Part shown: positions 19,278 to 27,529 of the stretch, piece by piece
Position numbering within the stretch: the first letter of the stretch is position 1
Layout of the letters: each line of letters opens with the position of its first letter
Assembly: GCF_014635665.1 (NCBI RefSeq)
Contig: NZ_BMDG01000007.1
Location: 62,001-126,000, forward strand
Source: Isoptericola cucumis
GTDB lineage: Bacteria > Actinomycetota > Actinomycetes > Actinomycetales > Cellulomonadaceae
Direction: 5' to 3'
Length of the DNA: 64,000 bases
Made by a program: the position numbers and the translations under genes
Notes under the pieces: model-generated
Told to the model about the DNA's origin: nothing
What the model saw: only the letters and a program-made list of their open reading frames with translations
Database searches by the model: none

Positions 19278-20099
19278 TCAGCCGAGGTAGACCAGGGTGG
19301 CGTCGTGCAGGTGGCCGTTGGTCGCGAGCGCGTTGCCGCCCCACGGGCCCTTCTCGCCGTCGAGCGAGGTGAACCGGCCGCCGGCCTCGGTGACGATGGG
19401 CGCGAGCGCCGCCATGTCGTACACCTCGAGCTCGGGCTCGGCCGCGAGGTCGGCGGCGCCCTCGGCGACGAGCATGTAGGACCAGAAGTCCCCGTACCCG
19501 CGGGTGCGCGCGCACTGCCGGGTGAGGTCGAGGAAGCCGTTGAGCTTGTCCCGCTCCTCCCACCCGGACAGCGACGAGTACGAGAACGAGGCGTCCGACA
19601 GCGACGACACCCCGGACACCGACATCCGGCTGGCCGAGGCGAGCGACTTCCCGGTCCACGCGCCCGAGCCCTTCGCGGCCCACCAGCGCCGGCCCAGCGC
19701 GGGCGCCGAGACGAGGCCCATGACGACGTCCTCGCCGTCGGCGAGCGCGATCAGCGTGGCCCACACGGGGACGCCGCGCACGAAGTTCTTGGTGCCGTCG
19801 ATCGGGTCGATGATCCAGCGCCGCGCCCCGCTGCCCGCCGAGCCGTACTCCTCGCCGACGATGGCGTCGCGGGTGCGCGCCCGGTGCAGCTGGGCGCGGA
19901 TGAACTCCTCCGCGGACCGGTCGGCGTCGGAGACCGGCGTGTCGTCGGGCTTGCGCTCCACGTGCAGGTCGACCGCACGGAACCGGGACATGGTGATGGC
20001 GTCCACCTGGTCGGCGATGACGTGGGCCAGGCGCAGGTCGTCCTCGTACGTGCGCGCGGGTCCGCTGGTGGGGCTGGGAGTCGGCTGGGTATGGGACAC
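19278..20099 (-). CDS. hisN: Histidinol-phosphatase HisN (inositol monophosphatase family)
   Basis: The 273-residue product has the IMPase-family metal-binding motifs GEEYG (about residue 82) and WIIDPIDGTKNFVRG (about 94-108), plus the C-terminal DMAALAPIVTEAGG signature. In actinobacteria this family supplies the histidinol-phosphate phosphatase step of histidine biosynthesis. The GTG start (VSHTQPTP) lies 52 nt downstream of rsgA, and the order aroA-rsgA-hisN suggests one transcript. A related inositol or fructose phosphatase cannot be excluded from sequence alone, but DLLWYD-type neighbours and order favour HisN. Confidence 0.85.
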   Translation of the reverse strand: MSHTQPTPSPTSGPARTYEDDLRLAHVIADQVDAITMSRFRAVDLHVERKPDDTPVSDADRSAEEFIRAQLHRARTRDAIVGEEYGSAGSGARRWIIDPIDGTKNFVRGVPVWATLIALADGEDVVMGLVSAPALGRRWWAAKGSGAWTGKSLASASRMSVSGVSSLSDASFSYSSLSGWEERDKLNGFLDLTRQCARTRGYGDFWSYMLVAEGAADLAAEPELEVYDMAALAPIVTEAGGRFTSLDGEKGPWGGNALATNGHLHDATLVYLG

Positions 20100-20151
20100 G
20101 CCTCACACGCTAGCGGTCCCCGGCCGCGAGCGGTGACCAGGCGCGCGGGGG

Positions 20152-21198
20152 TCAGTCCGAGGCGCTGCGTGCCGTGAGCAGGCGCCGGAACGACGCCAGC
20201 CGGGCCGACCGCGCCGCGCGGGCGTCGTCGTCGGGCGCGTCGTCCACCCAGTCGTCGAGCGCGCAGTCCGGCGAGTCGGCGAGGTGCGTGCACCCGCGGG
20301 GGCAGGCGGCGGCCACGGCGCCCAGGTCCTCGAACGCGGCGAGCAGGTGGGCCGTCTCCACGTGCGCGAGCCCGAACGAGCGCACCCCGGGGGTATCGAT
20401 GACCCAGCCGTCGTGCTCCGTGTCGTCGGCCGCCGGGCCCACGGGCAGCCGCAGCGCGACCGCCGACGTCGAGGTGTGCCGGCCGCGGCCGGTGACATCG
20501 TTGACGATGCCGGTCGCCCGCCGCGCCTCGGGCACCAGCGCGTTGATCAGCGTGGACTTGCCGACCCCGGAGTGGCCGACGAGCACCGACGAGCGGCCGA
20601 GCAGGCGCTCGCGCACGGTTTCGACGGACGCCGGGTCGTCGCTACGGGTGACGACGACGTCGACGCCGATCGGCTCGTACAGCGCGCGCAGGTCGTCGGC
20701 CGGGGCGAGGTCGGCCTTGGTGAGGCACAGCAGCACGTCCATGCGTGCGTCGTACGCGGCGACGACGCAGCGGTCGATCATGCCGGTGCGGGGCTCGGGC
20801 TGGGCGAGGGCGGTCACGACGACGAGCTGGTCGGCGTTCGCGACGACGATCCGCTCGTAGGGGTCCGTGTCGTCGGCGGTGCGGCGCAGCACCGAGGTGC
20901 GTTCCTGGATGCGCACGATCCGCCCCAGCGTGCCGGCGTCGCCCGTGGTGTCGCCGACGACGTCCACCCGGTCGCCGACGACGACGCGGGTGCGGGTCAG
21001 CTCCCGGGCCTTCATCGCGACGACCGTGCGCTCGTGGGGGGAGCCGTCGTCGACGACGAGCTGGTAGCGGCCCCGGTCGACGCCCACGACCTGGCCCGTG
21101 ACCGCGTCCGCGTGCTCGGGCCGCTGCTTGGTGCGCGGCCGCGAGCCGCGCTTCGACGGGCGGGCGAACCGGGCGTGCTCGTCGCGGGCCCGCGCCAT
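20152..21198 (-). CDS. rsgA: Ribosome small-subunit GTPase RsgA
   Basis: The 348-residue product is a circularly permuted GTPase that aids late 30S maturation. After an OB-like domain, G4 (LTKAD) comes before G1 (GHSGVGKST) and G3 (DTPG), as expected for the permuted order. A zinc-binding C-terminus follows (CPRGCTHLADSPDC). The basic N-terminus (RFARPSKRGSRPRTKQRP) is typical of actinobacterial forms. The ATG at 21198 overlaps the aroA stop (ATGA), so the two are translationally coupled. A longer open frame to 21426 is only the aroA shadow. Confidence 0.93.
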   Translation of the reverse strand: MARARDEHARFARPSKRGSRPRTKQRPEHADAVTGQVVGVDRGRYQLVVDDGSPHERTVVAMKARELTRTRVVVGDRVDVVGDTTGDAGTLGRIVRIQERTSVLRRTADDTDPYERIVVANADQLVVVTALAQPEPRTGMIDRCVVAAYDARMDVLLCLTKADLAPADDLRALYEPIGVDVVVTRSDDPASVETVRERLLGRSSVLVGHSGVGKSTLINALVPEARRATGIVNDVTGRGRHTSTSAVALRLPVGPAADDTEHDGWVIDTPGVRSFGLAHVETAHLLAAFEDLGAVAAACPRGCTHLADSPDCALDDWVDDAPDDDARAARSARLASFRRLLTARSASD

Positions 21199-22577
21199 CA
21201 GGCCGCTGCCCCCGGGCCGCCGGCGACGCCGAGCATGCGCTCCCACATGGCGTCGAACCCCGGGAGGGTCTTCGCGGTGGTCGCGACGTCCTCGACCCGG
21301 ACGCCCGGCACCCGCAGGCCGAGGAGCGCGCCCGAGGTGGCCATGCGGTGGTCGGCGTAGGTGCGGAAGACGGAGCCGTGCAGCGGCTGCGGCGTGATGA
21401 CGAGGCCGTCGCGCGTCTCCTCGCACCGGCCGCCCATGCGGGTGATCTCGGTGGCCAGCGCGGCCAGCCGGTCGGTCTCGTGGCCGCGCAGGTGCGCGAT
21501 GCCGCGCAGCCGGGTGGGGGAGTCCGCGAGCGCCGCGAGGGCGGCGAAGGTCGGGGCGAGCTCGCCCGCCGCGCGCAGGTCGACGTCGACCCCGTGGATC
21601 TCCCCGGAGCCGGTCACGACCAGGACGTCGCCGTCGGCGCCGGGCTCGGTCGTCGTCACGGCGCCCATGCGCTCCAGCAGCTGCGGGACGAGGGCGCCCG
21701 GCTGGGTGGTCGACGCCGGCCAGCCGGGCACGCGCACGGTGCCGCCGGCGACGAGCGCGGCCGCGAGGAACGGCGCCGCGTTCGACAGGTCCGGCTCGAC
21801 GCGGACGTCCCGCGCGGCGACGGGCCCCGGCGCGACCTGCCAGATGCCGCTGCGCGAGTCGTCGACCCGGACGCCCGCGTCGCGCAGGGTGGCGACCGTC
21901 ATCTCGATGTGCGGGACGCTGGGCAGGGTGCTGCCCACGTGGCGCAGGGTCAGCCCGCGCTCGTACCGGGCGGCGGCCAGCAGCAGGCCCGAGACGAACT
22001 GCGACGACGCGGAGGCGTCGACGTCCACGGCGCCACCGCCGACGCGGCCGGTGCCGTGCACCGTGAACGGCAGGTGGGTGGGCAGCCGGCCGGCGGGGGC
22101 CTGGCCGTCGTCGGTCACCCTGATGCCGAGGGTGTGCAGCGCCGCGAGCACCGGGCCCATGGGGCGCACGCGTGCCTGGGGGTCGCCGTCGAAGTGCACC
22201 GGGCCGTCGGCGAGCGCGGCGACCGGCGGCAGGAAGCGCATGACCGTCCCCGCCAGGCCGGTGTCGACCCGGGTGCCCCCGCGCAGCGGGCCGGGCGTGA
22301 CGTGCAGGGTGGCGGGGTCGTCGCCCTCGGTGACGGCGACGCCGAGGTCGCGCAGCGACGCGATCATGAGGTCGGCGTCGCGGGAGCGCAGGGCGCCGCG
22401 CAGCGTCCCGGGGCCGTCGGCGAGGGCGGCCAGCACGAGCAGGCGGTTGGTCAGCGACTTGCTGCCCGGGACCTCGACCGTCGCGTCCAGCGCCCCGGTG
22501 GCGACGGGGGCGGGCCAGGCGTCACCGACCCCCGGGTCGGCGGCGGGCTGCGGGTGCGGCGGGACGGCTGCGCTCAT
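21198..22577 (-). CDS. aroA: 3-phosphoshikimate 1-carboxyvinyltransferase (EPSP synthase)
   Basis: The 459-residue product catalyses the sixth shikimate step, joining PEP to shikimate-3-phosphate. Conserved blocks visible are [20 protein letters not shown] (S3P/PEP site), [36 protein letters not shown] and the late [19 protein letters not shown]. Length is normal for the enzyme. It is first in the aroA-rsgA-hisN run and overlaps rsgA by 1 codon. Its upstream gap of 74 nt to the DoxX-like gene holds no clear terminator, so earlier transcription may read in. Confidence 0.95.
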   Translation of the reverse strand: MSAAVPPHPQPAADPGVGDAWPAPVATGALDATVEVPGSKSLTNRLLVLAALADGPGTLRGALRSRDADLMIASLRDLGVAVTEGDDPATLHVTPGPLRGGTRVDTGLAGTVMRFLPPVAALADGPVHFDGDPQARVRPMGPVLAALHTLGIRVTDDGQAPAGRLPTHLPFTVHGTGRVGGGAVDVDASASSQFVSGLLLAAARYERGLTLRHVGSTLPSVPHIEMTVATLRDAGVRVDDSRSGIWQVAPGPVAARDVRVEPDLSNAAPFLAAALVAGGTVRVPGWPASTTQPGALVPQLLERMGAVTTTEPGADGDVLVVTGSGEIHGVDVDLRAAGELAPTFAALAALADSPTRLRGIAHLRGHETDRLAALATEITRMGGRCEETRDGLVITPQPLHGSVFRTYADHRMATSGALLGLRVPGVRVEDVATTAKTLPGFDAMWERMLGVAGGPGAAA

Positions 22578-22651
22578 GCCCCCGAGGCTAGTTCACGGCC
22601 CGTGGTCGGCGACGGCGGGTCTCGTCGTCGCTCGCCCGGTCGCCCTGTCGA

Positions 22652-23221
22652 TCAGTCGGCGACGCGGTGCAGCTCGCGCTCGGCGGCGGCCCTGGCATGC
22701 TCGAGCTGGTGGGTGGCGGCGCCCTTGGCGTGCTTCAGCTCGCGCGCCCCGCGGCCCTTGGCGTGCTCGAGCTCGCGCGACGCCTTCGCGCGCGCGGCCT
22801 GCACGCGGTAGGTGAGGCCGGGGCGGCCCTCGAGGTCGATGCCGGCGACGACCGCCGCCCCGACCTTGCCGAGGTCCTTGACGAAGGCGGCGGTCTTGAG
22901 GCTGCGTTCGGCCCCGCGGCTGGTGAACGGCTGGTGCGCGACGGCCAGCGGGGCGGTGAGCGCGGCGAGGGCCAGCGCCGCCGAGCGGGGGGTGCGGCCG
23001 ACGGCGAGGAGCAGGCCGGCGACGGCGGTCGCCGCGCCGTGGACCCGCACGAGGAGCGACAGCTGGGTGTCGCTCAGGGGCTCGGTGCCCACGGTGTCGG
23101 TGACCAGGGCCGCGCCGTCGCGCGCGGCCTCGACGTGCTCGGCCGGGTGGAGCGCGGCCTGCACGCCGTCGTACACGAACGGGGCGGCCAGCAGGGGCCT
23201 GGCGATACGACGCAGCAGCAT
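22652..23221 (-). CDS. DoxX family membrane protein
   Basis: The 189-residue product starts MLLRRIARPLLAAPFVYDGVQAALHP, the usual DoxX N-terminus, and has further hydrophobic stretches (VHGAATAVAGLLLAVG, SAALALAALTAPLAVA). A highly charged C-terminal tail carries repeated AR/ELEHAKGRGARELKHAKGA heptad-like units, which suggest a cytoplasmic coiled coil of about 60 residues. DoxX proteins are linked to redox or sulfur metabolism, and in mycobacteria to a membrane oxidoreductase complex with SodA and SseA; neither partner is here. The longer open frame to 23308 has no ribosome site. Confidence 0.8.
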   Translation of the reverse strand: MLLRRIARPLLAAPFVYDGVQAALHPAEHVEAARDGAALVTDTVGTEPLSDTQLSLLVRVHGAATAVAGLLLAVGRTPRSAALALAALTAPLAVAHQPFTSRGAERSLKTAAFVKDLGKVGAAVVAGIDLEGRPGLTYRVQAARAKASRELEHAKGRGARELKHAKGAATHQLEHARAAAERELHRVAD

Positions 23222-23316
23222 GGACCCACTGTGGCAGAGGGCCGCGAGCGTCGCGCGGGGACTCGCGGTGGGCGCCAGCGTTCGCTCCGCGTACCGCGGA
23301 CCGGTCATTCCGGCCG

Positions 23317-23347
23317 GTCACTCCCACCAGTCACTCCCACCAGTCAC
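23317..23347. repeat. 13-bp tandem duplication
   Basis: GTCACTCCCACCA occurs twice in tandem (23317-23329, 23330-23342) and is followed by GTCAC. It overlaps the end of the small ORF at 23331-23456, and the unit after the ORF stop repeats its terminal codons, as if the 3' end had slipped and duplicated. Confidence 0.85.
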
Positions 23348-23456
23348 GGTGGGAGCGCGGGGGAGTGCGCGTGCCGAGCCCGTCCTGTCGGACGACGCGG
23401 GGGAGCGCGACGAGCGAGACGACGGTGAGGATCGCGAGGACGACGAGGAGTTCCAT
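23331..23456 (-). CDS. Small single-pass membrane peptide (41 aa), unrecognised
   Basis: An ATG at 23456 opens a 41-residue frame, MELLVVLAILTVVSLVALP, followed by a basic linker and the C-terminus HRDWWE. The N-terminal 19 residues form a clear transmembrane helix. The rest is a short charged tail ending in a Trp pair, which is the profile of a genuine small membrane protein rather than a shadow. It diverges from the GlxA-family regulator, with a 17-bp inverted repeat between them. I know no function. No strong Shine-Dalgarno sequence is visible. Confidence 0.5.
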   Translation of the reverse strand: MELLVVLAILTVVSLVALPRVVRQDGLGTRTPPRSHRDWWE

Positions 23457-23473
23457 GGCAGTAATGATTCGCG

Positions 23474-23509
23474 CATGGCACTTCTGCCACGAGTGGCAGA
23501 AGTGCCATG
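23474..23509. promoter_or_regulatory. Perfect 17-bp inverted repeat between small ORF and glxA-like gene
   Basis: Arms CATGGCACTTCTGCCAC (23474-23490) and its complement (23493-23509) flank a GA spacer. Each arm also contains its own palindrome, TGGCA-N4-TGCCA, so it could hold two adjacent dimer sites. It sits 18 nt from the small ORF start and 40 nt from the regulator start. An operator shared by both genes is the simplest reading. Confidence 0.6.
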
Positions 23510-23549
23510 TAGCGTCGACATCCTGCCGAGTCCGTGCGACGCTGGTCGC

Positions 23550-24512
23550 ATGATCCAGAAGGTGGCGGCCGTCGTCGTCCCGGGCGCGGCGCCGTTCGAG
23601 CTCGGGGTGGCCTACGAGGTCTTCGGCATCGACCGCCGGGACACGGGCGGGCCGTCGTTCGACTTCACGCTCTGCACGCCGCGGCCCGGCCCCGTGCCCA
23701 CCAAGGGCGGGTTCCCGGTGGTGGTCGACGCGGGTCTCGAGGCGACCGACGACGCCGACGTCGTCGTGGTCGTCGCCTACGGGATCGAGGACGACGACGG
23801 CGCCCCGCCGCACGAGCTGCTCGACGCGCTGCGGCGCGCGCACGCGCGCGGCGCCTGGCTGTTCGCCATCTGCTCCGGCGCGTTCGCGCTCGCGCACGCC
23901 GGCCTGCTCGACGGCCGGCGCTGCACGACGCACTGGATGTACACCGACCGGCTGGCCGAGCTCGCCCCCGCCGCCGACGTGGACGCCGGGGTGCTGTTCG
24001 CGCAGGACGGCCGGATCCTCACCAGCGCGGGCACGGGGGCCGGCATCGACGCGGCCCTGCACCTGGTGCGCACCGAGCTGGGCGCCGACGCGGCCCGCCA
24101 CGTCGCCCGCCGCATGGTGGTGCCGCCCCAGCGCGAGGGCGGACAGGCCCAGTTCGTCGTCGACCCGCTGCCGCGCGAGGGCGAGTCGCTCGCGGGGCTG
24201 CTCGCGTGGATGCGCGAGCACCTGGCGGCCGAGCACACGGTGTCCCGGCTCGCGCGGCGGGCGGCGATGTCCGAGCGCACCATCGCGCGCCGGTTCCGGC
24301 AGGAGACCGGCACGACGCCGGCGGCCTGGCTCGCCCGGCAGCGCGTGGCGCGCGCTCAGGAGCTGCTCGAGAGCACCGAGGCGCCCGTCGACGAGATCGC
24401 GCACCTCGTCGGCTTCGGCACGGCGGCCGTGCTGCGGCACCATTTCGCCCGGCACCTCGGCACCAGCCCGCTGGCCTACCGGCGGCGGTTCTCCTGCGCC
24501 GAGGCGAGCTGA
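23550..24512 (+). CDS. GlxA-family transcriptional regulator (DJ-1/PfpI + AraC)
   Basis: The 320-residue product has an N-terminal DJ-1/PfpI-like sensor domain (residues 1-170). Its nucleophile-elbow region [23 protein letters not shown] keeps a cysteine. The C-terminal AraC domain has two helix-turn-helices (about 215-320, [24 protein letters not shown] and [25 protein letters not shown]). Such regulators respond to unknown small ligands and often control adjacent genes; the divergent small membrane ORF is the natural candidate. ATG at 23550. No good Shine-Dalgarno sequence is seen. Confidence 0.85.
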   Translation: MIQKVAAVVVPGAAPFELGVAYEVFGIDRRDTGGPSFDFTLCTPRPGPVPTKGGFPVVVDAGLEATDDADVVVVVAYGIEDDDGAPPHELLDALRRAHARGAWLFAICSGAFALAHAGLLDGRRCTTHWMYTDRLAELAPAADVDAGVLFAQDGRILTSAGTGAGIDAALHLVRTELGADAARHVARRMVVPPQREGGQAQFVVDPLPREGESLAGLLAWMREHLAAEHTVSRLARRAAMSERTIARRFRQETGTTPAAWLARQRVARAQELLESTEAPVDEIAHLVGFGTAAVLRHHFARHLGTSPLAYRRRFSCAEAS

Positions 24513-24562
24513 CCGGCCGCCGACCGGCACCAGGCGGGCCCCCGGCCGGCCGGGCGTCCGCC

Positions 24563-24589
24563 GGGAATTCCGGGCGTCCCGTCGCGGTT
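24563..24589 (+). promoter_or_regulatory. SigR-type promoter GGGAAT-N18-GTT upstream of sigR
   Basis: GGGAAT at 24563-24568 is followed by exactly 18 nt and then GTT at 24587-24589. This is the Streptomyces SigR consensus and supports positive autoregulation under thiol-oxidative stress. An in-frame GTG at 24599 lies about where transcription would begin. Confidence 0.75.
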
Positions 24590-24820
24590 GCACACCCCGT
24601 GGAGCCCAGCACCCCGGCAGCGACCGCCGTCCTGCCCGAACAGACCCGCACCGACGGTCGTGCCGACGCGCGCGCTGGCGAGGTGCGGCTCTTCGGCGTC
24701 CCGGCGCTCGCGGCGCACGCGACCGACGTCCCCGCGGCCGAGACGCTGCTCGGCCCCGCAGCACCGCACACCTCGTGGATCGGAGGACCAGCCTCGGTGG
24801 CTCGACTAGGCTCGACGGTG

Positions 24821-25528
24821 ATGACCCAGAACCTGGACCCGACGGGCGCGCCAGCCCCGGACGGTTCCCACGGGACCATGCACGACCAGGCGGACGACAC
24901 GGCAGCCGTGGAGATCCCCGAGGACACCGAGCGCGCCCCGGAGGAAGAGACGGCGAACGCGCGCGCGGCCCGCTTCGAGCGTGACGCCCTGCAGTATCTC
25001 GACCAGCTCTACTCGGCGGCGCTGCGGATGACGCGCAACCCCGCCGACGCCGAGGACCTGGTCCAGGAGACGTTCGCGAAGGCGTTCGCCGCGTTCCACC
25101 AGTACAAGCCCGGCACCAACCTCAAGGCGTGGCTGTACCGGATCCTCACCAACACGTTCATCAACAACTACCGCAAGAAGCAGCGCGAGCCCAAGCAGTC
25201 CCAGGCCGAGGATATCGAGGACTGGCAGATCGCACGGGCGGCGTCGCACACGTCGCAGGGGCTGCGCTCGGCCGAGGCCGAGGCGCTCGACCGCCTGCCC
25301 GACTCCGACGTCAAGCGCGCGCTGCAAGAGCTCCCCGAGGACCGGCGCATGGTCGTGTACTACGCCGACGTCGAGGGGTTCCCCTACAAGGAGATCGCCG
25401 AGATCATGGGTACGCCGATCGGGACGGTGATGTCCCGGCTGCATCGTGGTCGTCGCCAGCTGCGCGAGCTGCTCGCCGACTACGCCACGAAGCGTGGGCT
25501 GGTCGCTGCCCGTGGAGGAACGTCATGA
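24821..25528 (+). CDS. sigR: ECF sigma factor SigR/SigH type
   Basis: The 235-residue group IV sigma factor directs the thiol-oxidative stress regulon. Region 2 (about residues 50-120: [31 protein letters not shown], then [33 protein letters not shown]) matches SigR/SigH closely. Region 4 follows ([44 protein letters not shown]). I use the ATG at 24821. The frame stays open upstream, and a GTG at 24599 would give a 309-residue isoform like the unstable SigR' of Streptomyces. Its stop overlaps the rsrA ATG, the standard sigma/anti-sigma coupling. Confidence 0.92.
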   Translation: MTQNLDPTGAPAPDGSHGTMHDQADDTAAVEIPEDTERAPEEETANARAARFERDALQYLDQLYSAALRMTRNPADAEDLVQETFAKAFAAFHQYKPGTNLKAWLYRILTNTFINNYRKKQREPKQSQAEDIEDWQIARAASHTSQGLRSAEAEALDRLPDSDVKRALQELPEDRRMVVYYADVEGFPYKEIAEIMGTPIGTVMSRLHRGRRQLRELLADYATKRGLVAARGGTS

Positions 25529-25800
25529 CCGATCCGATCACCCCGATCCCGCACGAGCAGGCCGAGGGGGAGACCGAGTGCGAGCACGCGCTCGTGCATC
25601 TCAACGAGTACCTCGACTCGGAGATGACCCCCGAGGACGAGCGGCGCATGCGCGCGCACGTGGCGCACTGCTCGCCGTGCCTGGCGGAGCTGAGCGTCGA
25701 GGAGCTCGTGAAGCAGCTCGTGCGGCGCTCGTGCGCCGAGCGGGCGCCCGACGCGCTGCGGGTGCGCATCCACGAGCAGCTCACGATCCTGAGCCGCTGA
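25525..25800 (+). CDS. rsrA: Zinc-binding anti-sigma factor RsrA
   Basis: The 91-residue product is a ZAS-family anti-sigma factor that holds SigR inactive until disulfide stress ejects zinc. Ligands fit the family: C19, H45, C49 and C52 in the HxxxCxxC motif (HVAHCSPC). A further cysteine, C70, is present. Its length is close to the roughly 105 residues of Streptomyces RsrA. The ATG overlaps the sigR stop (ATGA). A long bidirectional terminator begins 16 nt after its stop. Confidence 0.92.
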   Translation: MTDPITPIPHEQAEGETECEHALVHLNEYLDSEMTPEDERRMRAHVAHCSPCLAELSVEELVKQLVRRSCAERAPDALRVRIHEQLTILSR

Positions 25801-25816
25801 GCCGGCGCCTGCCCCC

Positions 25817-25871
25817 CGAGACGACGAAGGGACGGACCGCACCCTGTGCGGTCCGTCCCTTCGTCGTCTCG
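25817..25871. terminator. Long perfect palindromic terminator, 26-bp stem
   Basis: Arms 25817-25842 and 25846-25871 are perfectly complementary over 26 bp around the loop CCT. It lies between the convergent rsrA and bL37 genes and probably ends both transcripts. There is no U-tract, as is common in high-GC actinobacteria. Confidence 0.85.
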
Positions 25872-25889
25872 CCGAGAGCTGGTCTCGGC
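25871..25889. terminator. Second hairpin after the rsrA terminator
   Basis: GCCGAGA and TCTCGGC pair around a 5-nt loop directly next to the 26-bp stem. It is closer to the bL37 stop (25900) and may be the terminator for that gene. Confidence 0.5.
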
Positions 25890-25899
25890 GAGGGCAGCG

Positions 25900-25974
25900 T
25901 CAGGCGTTGGGACGCTTGCCGTGGTTCGCGGCGTTGCCCTTGCGGCTACGGCGCTTGCGACCGCGCTTGCTCAT
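25900..25974 (-). CDS. 50S ribosomal protein bL37
   Basis: The 24-residue, extremely basic peptide begins MSKRGRKRRSRKG and ends ANHGKRPNA. It matches the actinobacterial large-subunit protein bL37 seen in mycobacterial ribosome structures. It is below normal gene-calling cut-offs and easily missed. Transcribed away from the DUF4097 gene and towards rsrA, it shares the rsrA terminator region. A GGAG-like sequence (GAGGAG on the minus strand) lies just upstream of the ATG. Confidence 0.9.
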   Translation of the reverse strand: MSKRGRKRRSRKGNAANHGKRPNA

Positions 25975-26175
25975 GATGGTCTCCTCACGATGTGGACGGG
26001 GGTCGCCCCCATCTTCCCACACGGCACCTCGCGCACGGTCCCGCCCGGAGATCCGGGATCTCCCCGATCCTCCGGCGGGACGGTTTCTGGCAGGGTGGGA
26101 CACGAGGCCCGGCGGCAGGTCCGGGCGCCGCGGCCCGAGGCCGCGCCAGATCGCACAGTTCGCACGAGGAGCCGC

Positions 26176-26976
26176 ATGAGCACGGAGTCGTGGGCGGTCG
26201 CCGCCCCGCAGACGATCGAGGTCGAGGGAGTCGCCGGGGTGGACCTGCGCCTGCAGGGCGGGCGCGCCGAGGTGGTCGCCGACCCGGCGGCCACCGGTGC
26301 CCGGGTCGAGGTGCTCGAGCTCTCCGAGAAGCCGCTGCAGGTGTCGCGCGACGGCGACCGGCTGCGCATCGGGTACGAGAGCTCGTGGTTCGACTCGGTC
26401 GTGGCGCGCGTCAAGAGCCCGCGGCAAGGCGAGCGGGCCGTAGTGCGGGTCGTCGTGCCGCCGGACGTGGCCGTCGACGCCGGCACCGTCGACGCGGACG
26501 TCGAGGTCTCCGGCAGCCGGCGGGTCGCCGTGCGCACCGCCACCGGCGCGGTCCGGACGTCGGGCACCACGGGCCCGATGTCGGTCAAGACGGTCTCGGG
26601 CGACGTCGCCGCGTCCGACCACACGGGGGACCTCAGCGCGTCGGTGGTGTCCGGGCGCGTGTCCCTCGCCGGGACGCTCGGCCGGGTGTCGCTCACCACC
26701 GTGTCGGGCGCGGTCACCGTGTCCGCCCTCTCGGCGAGCCCCATGATCACCGCCCGGACCGTGTCCGGTGCCCTCGACGTCCGGCTGCCGGCCGGCACGC
26801 CCGTGAACGTCAAGGTGCGCGGCGCGTCGGGCCAGGTCGTGCTCGACGGGTCCGTGCTGCCCAGCAGCGGCGCGACCCTCGTCGTGGACCACACGGAGCC
26901 GCCGGCCGAGGGCGCGGCCGCCGCCTACCTCTCCGCCACCGTCACCAACGCCCACGTGACCATCGACCGTCGCTGA
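26176..26976 (+). CDS. DUF4097 family beta-strand repeat protein
   Basis: The 266-residue product is a parallel beta-helix-like protein. Short repeats around SG or TVSG turns recur from about residue 125 to 220 (VKTVSGDVAAS, ASVVSGRVSLA, LTTVSGAVTVS, ARTVSGALDVR), typical of DUF4097. It has no signal peptide and is probably cytoplasmic, like the toastrack-fold proteins that often accompany membrane sensors; none is adjacent. The ATG follows GAGGAG by 4 nt. The DinB gene begins 16 nt downstream, so the two probably share a transcript. Confidence 0.8.
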   Translation: MSTESWAVAAPQTIEVEGVAGVDLRLQGGRAEVVADPAATGARVEVLELSEKPLQVSRDGDRLRIGYESSWFDSVVARVKSPRQGERAVVRVVVPPDVAVDAGTVDADVEVSGSRRVAVRTATGAVRTSGTTGPMSVKTVSGDVAASDHTGDLSASVVSGRVSLAGTLGRVSLTTVSGAVTVSALSASPMITARTVSGALDVRLPAGTPVNVKVRGASGQVVLDGSVLPSSGATLVVDHTEPPAEGAAAAYLSATVTNAHVTIDRR

Positions 26977-26991
26977 CCGGGAGGAGCCCTC

Positions 26992-27525
26992 GTGCCCGCC
27001 GCCACACCGCACGTCACCCTGCTGACCGACGCCTTCGACCGTGTCGCCGGGGAGGCCCGGCGCGTGCTCGACGGGGCCACGCCGGAGCTGCTGGCCTACC
27101 GGCCGGACCCGGACGCGAACTCCGTCGCGTGGCTCCTGTGGCACCTGGCGCGCGTGCAGGACGACCACGTCGCCGACGTCGCGGGCACGCCCCAGCGCTG
27201 GACGGCGGGCGGGTGGGCCGACCGCTTCGCGCTCCCGCTCGACCCGTCGGACACGGGGTACGGGCACACGCCCGACGAGGTCGCCCTGGTCCGCCCGGGG
27301 GCGGACCTGCTGCGCGGGTACGTCGACGACGTCCACGCGGCCAGCCTGGCGTTCGTGGCGACGCTGTCCGGCGACGACCTCGAGCGCGTCGTCGACACCG
27401 CGTGGGACCCACCGGTCACCCTCGGCGTCCGTCTCGTGAGCGTGGTGGCCGACGACCTGCAGCACGTCGGGCAGGCCTCCTACGTCCGCGGCCTGGCGGA
27501 GCGGGCCGGCGTGGCCGTGGGCTGA
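26992..27525 (+). CDS. DinB superfamily (DUF664-like) protein
   Basis: The 177-residue product has the four-helix DinB/DUF664 pattern: LTDAFDRVAGEARRVLDGATPELLAYRP, then NSVAWLLWHLARVQDDHVADV with a metal-ligand histidine, and a second histidine in DDLQHVGQASYVRGL. Actinobacterial members are often mycothiol-dependent metalloenzymes, though the activity of this one is unknown. The GTG start has GAGGAG 6 nt upstream. It converges with the SGNH-like gene with 4 nt between stops. Confidence 0.8.
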   Translation: MPAATPHVTLLTDAFDRVAGEARRVLDGATPELLAYRPDPDANSVAWLLWHLARVQDDHVADVAGTPQRWTAGGWADRFALPLDPSDTGYGHTPDEVALVRPGADLLRGYVDDVHAASLAFVATLSGDDLERVVDTAWDPPVTLGVRLVSVVADDLQHVGQASYVRGLAERAGVAVG

Positions 27526-27529
27526 CCCG

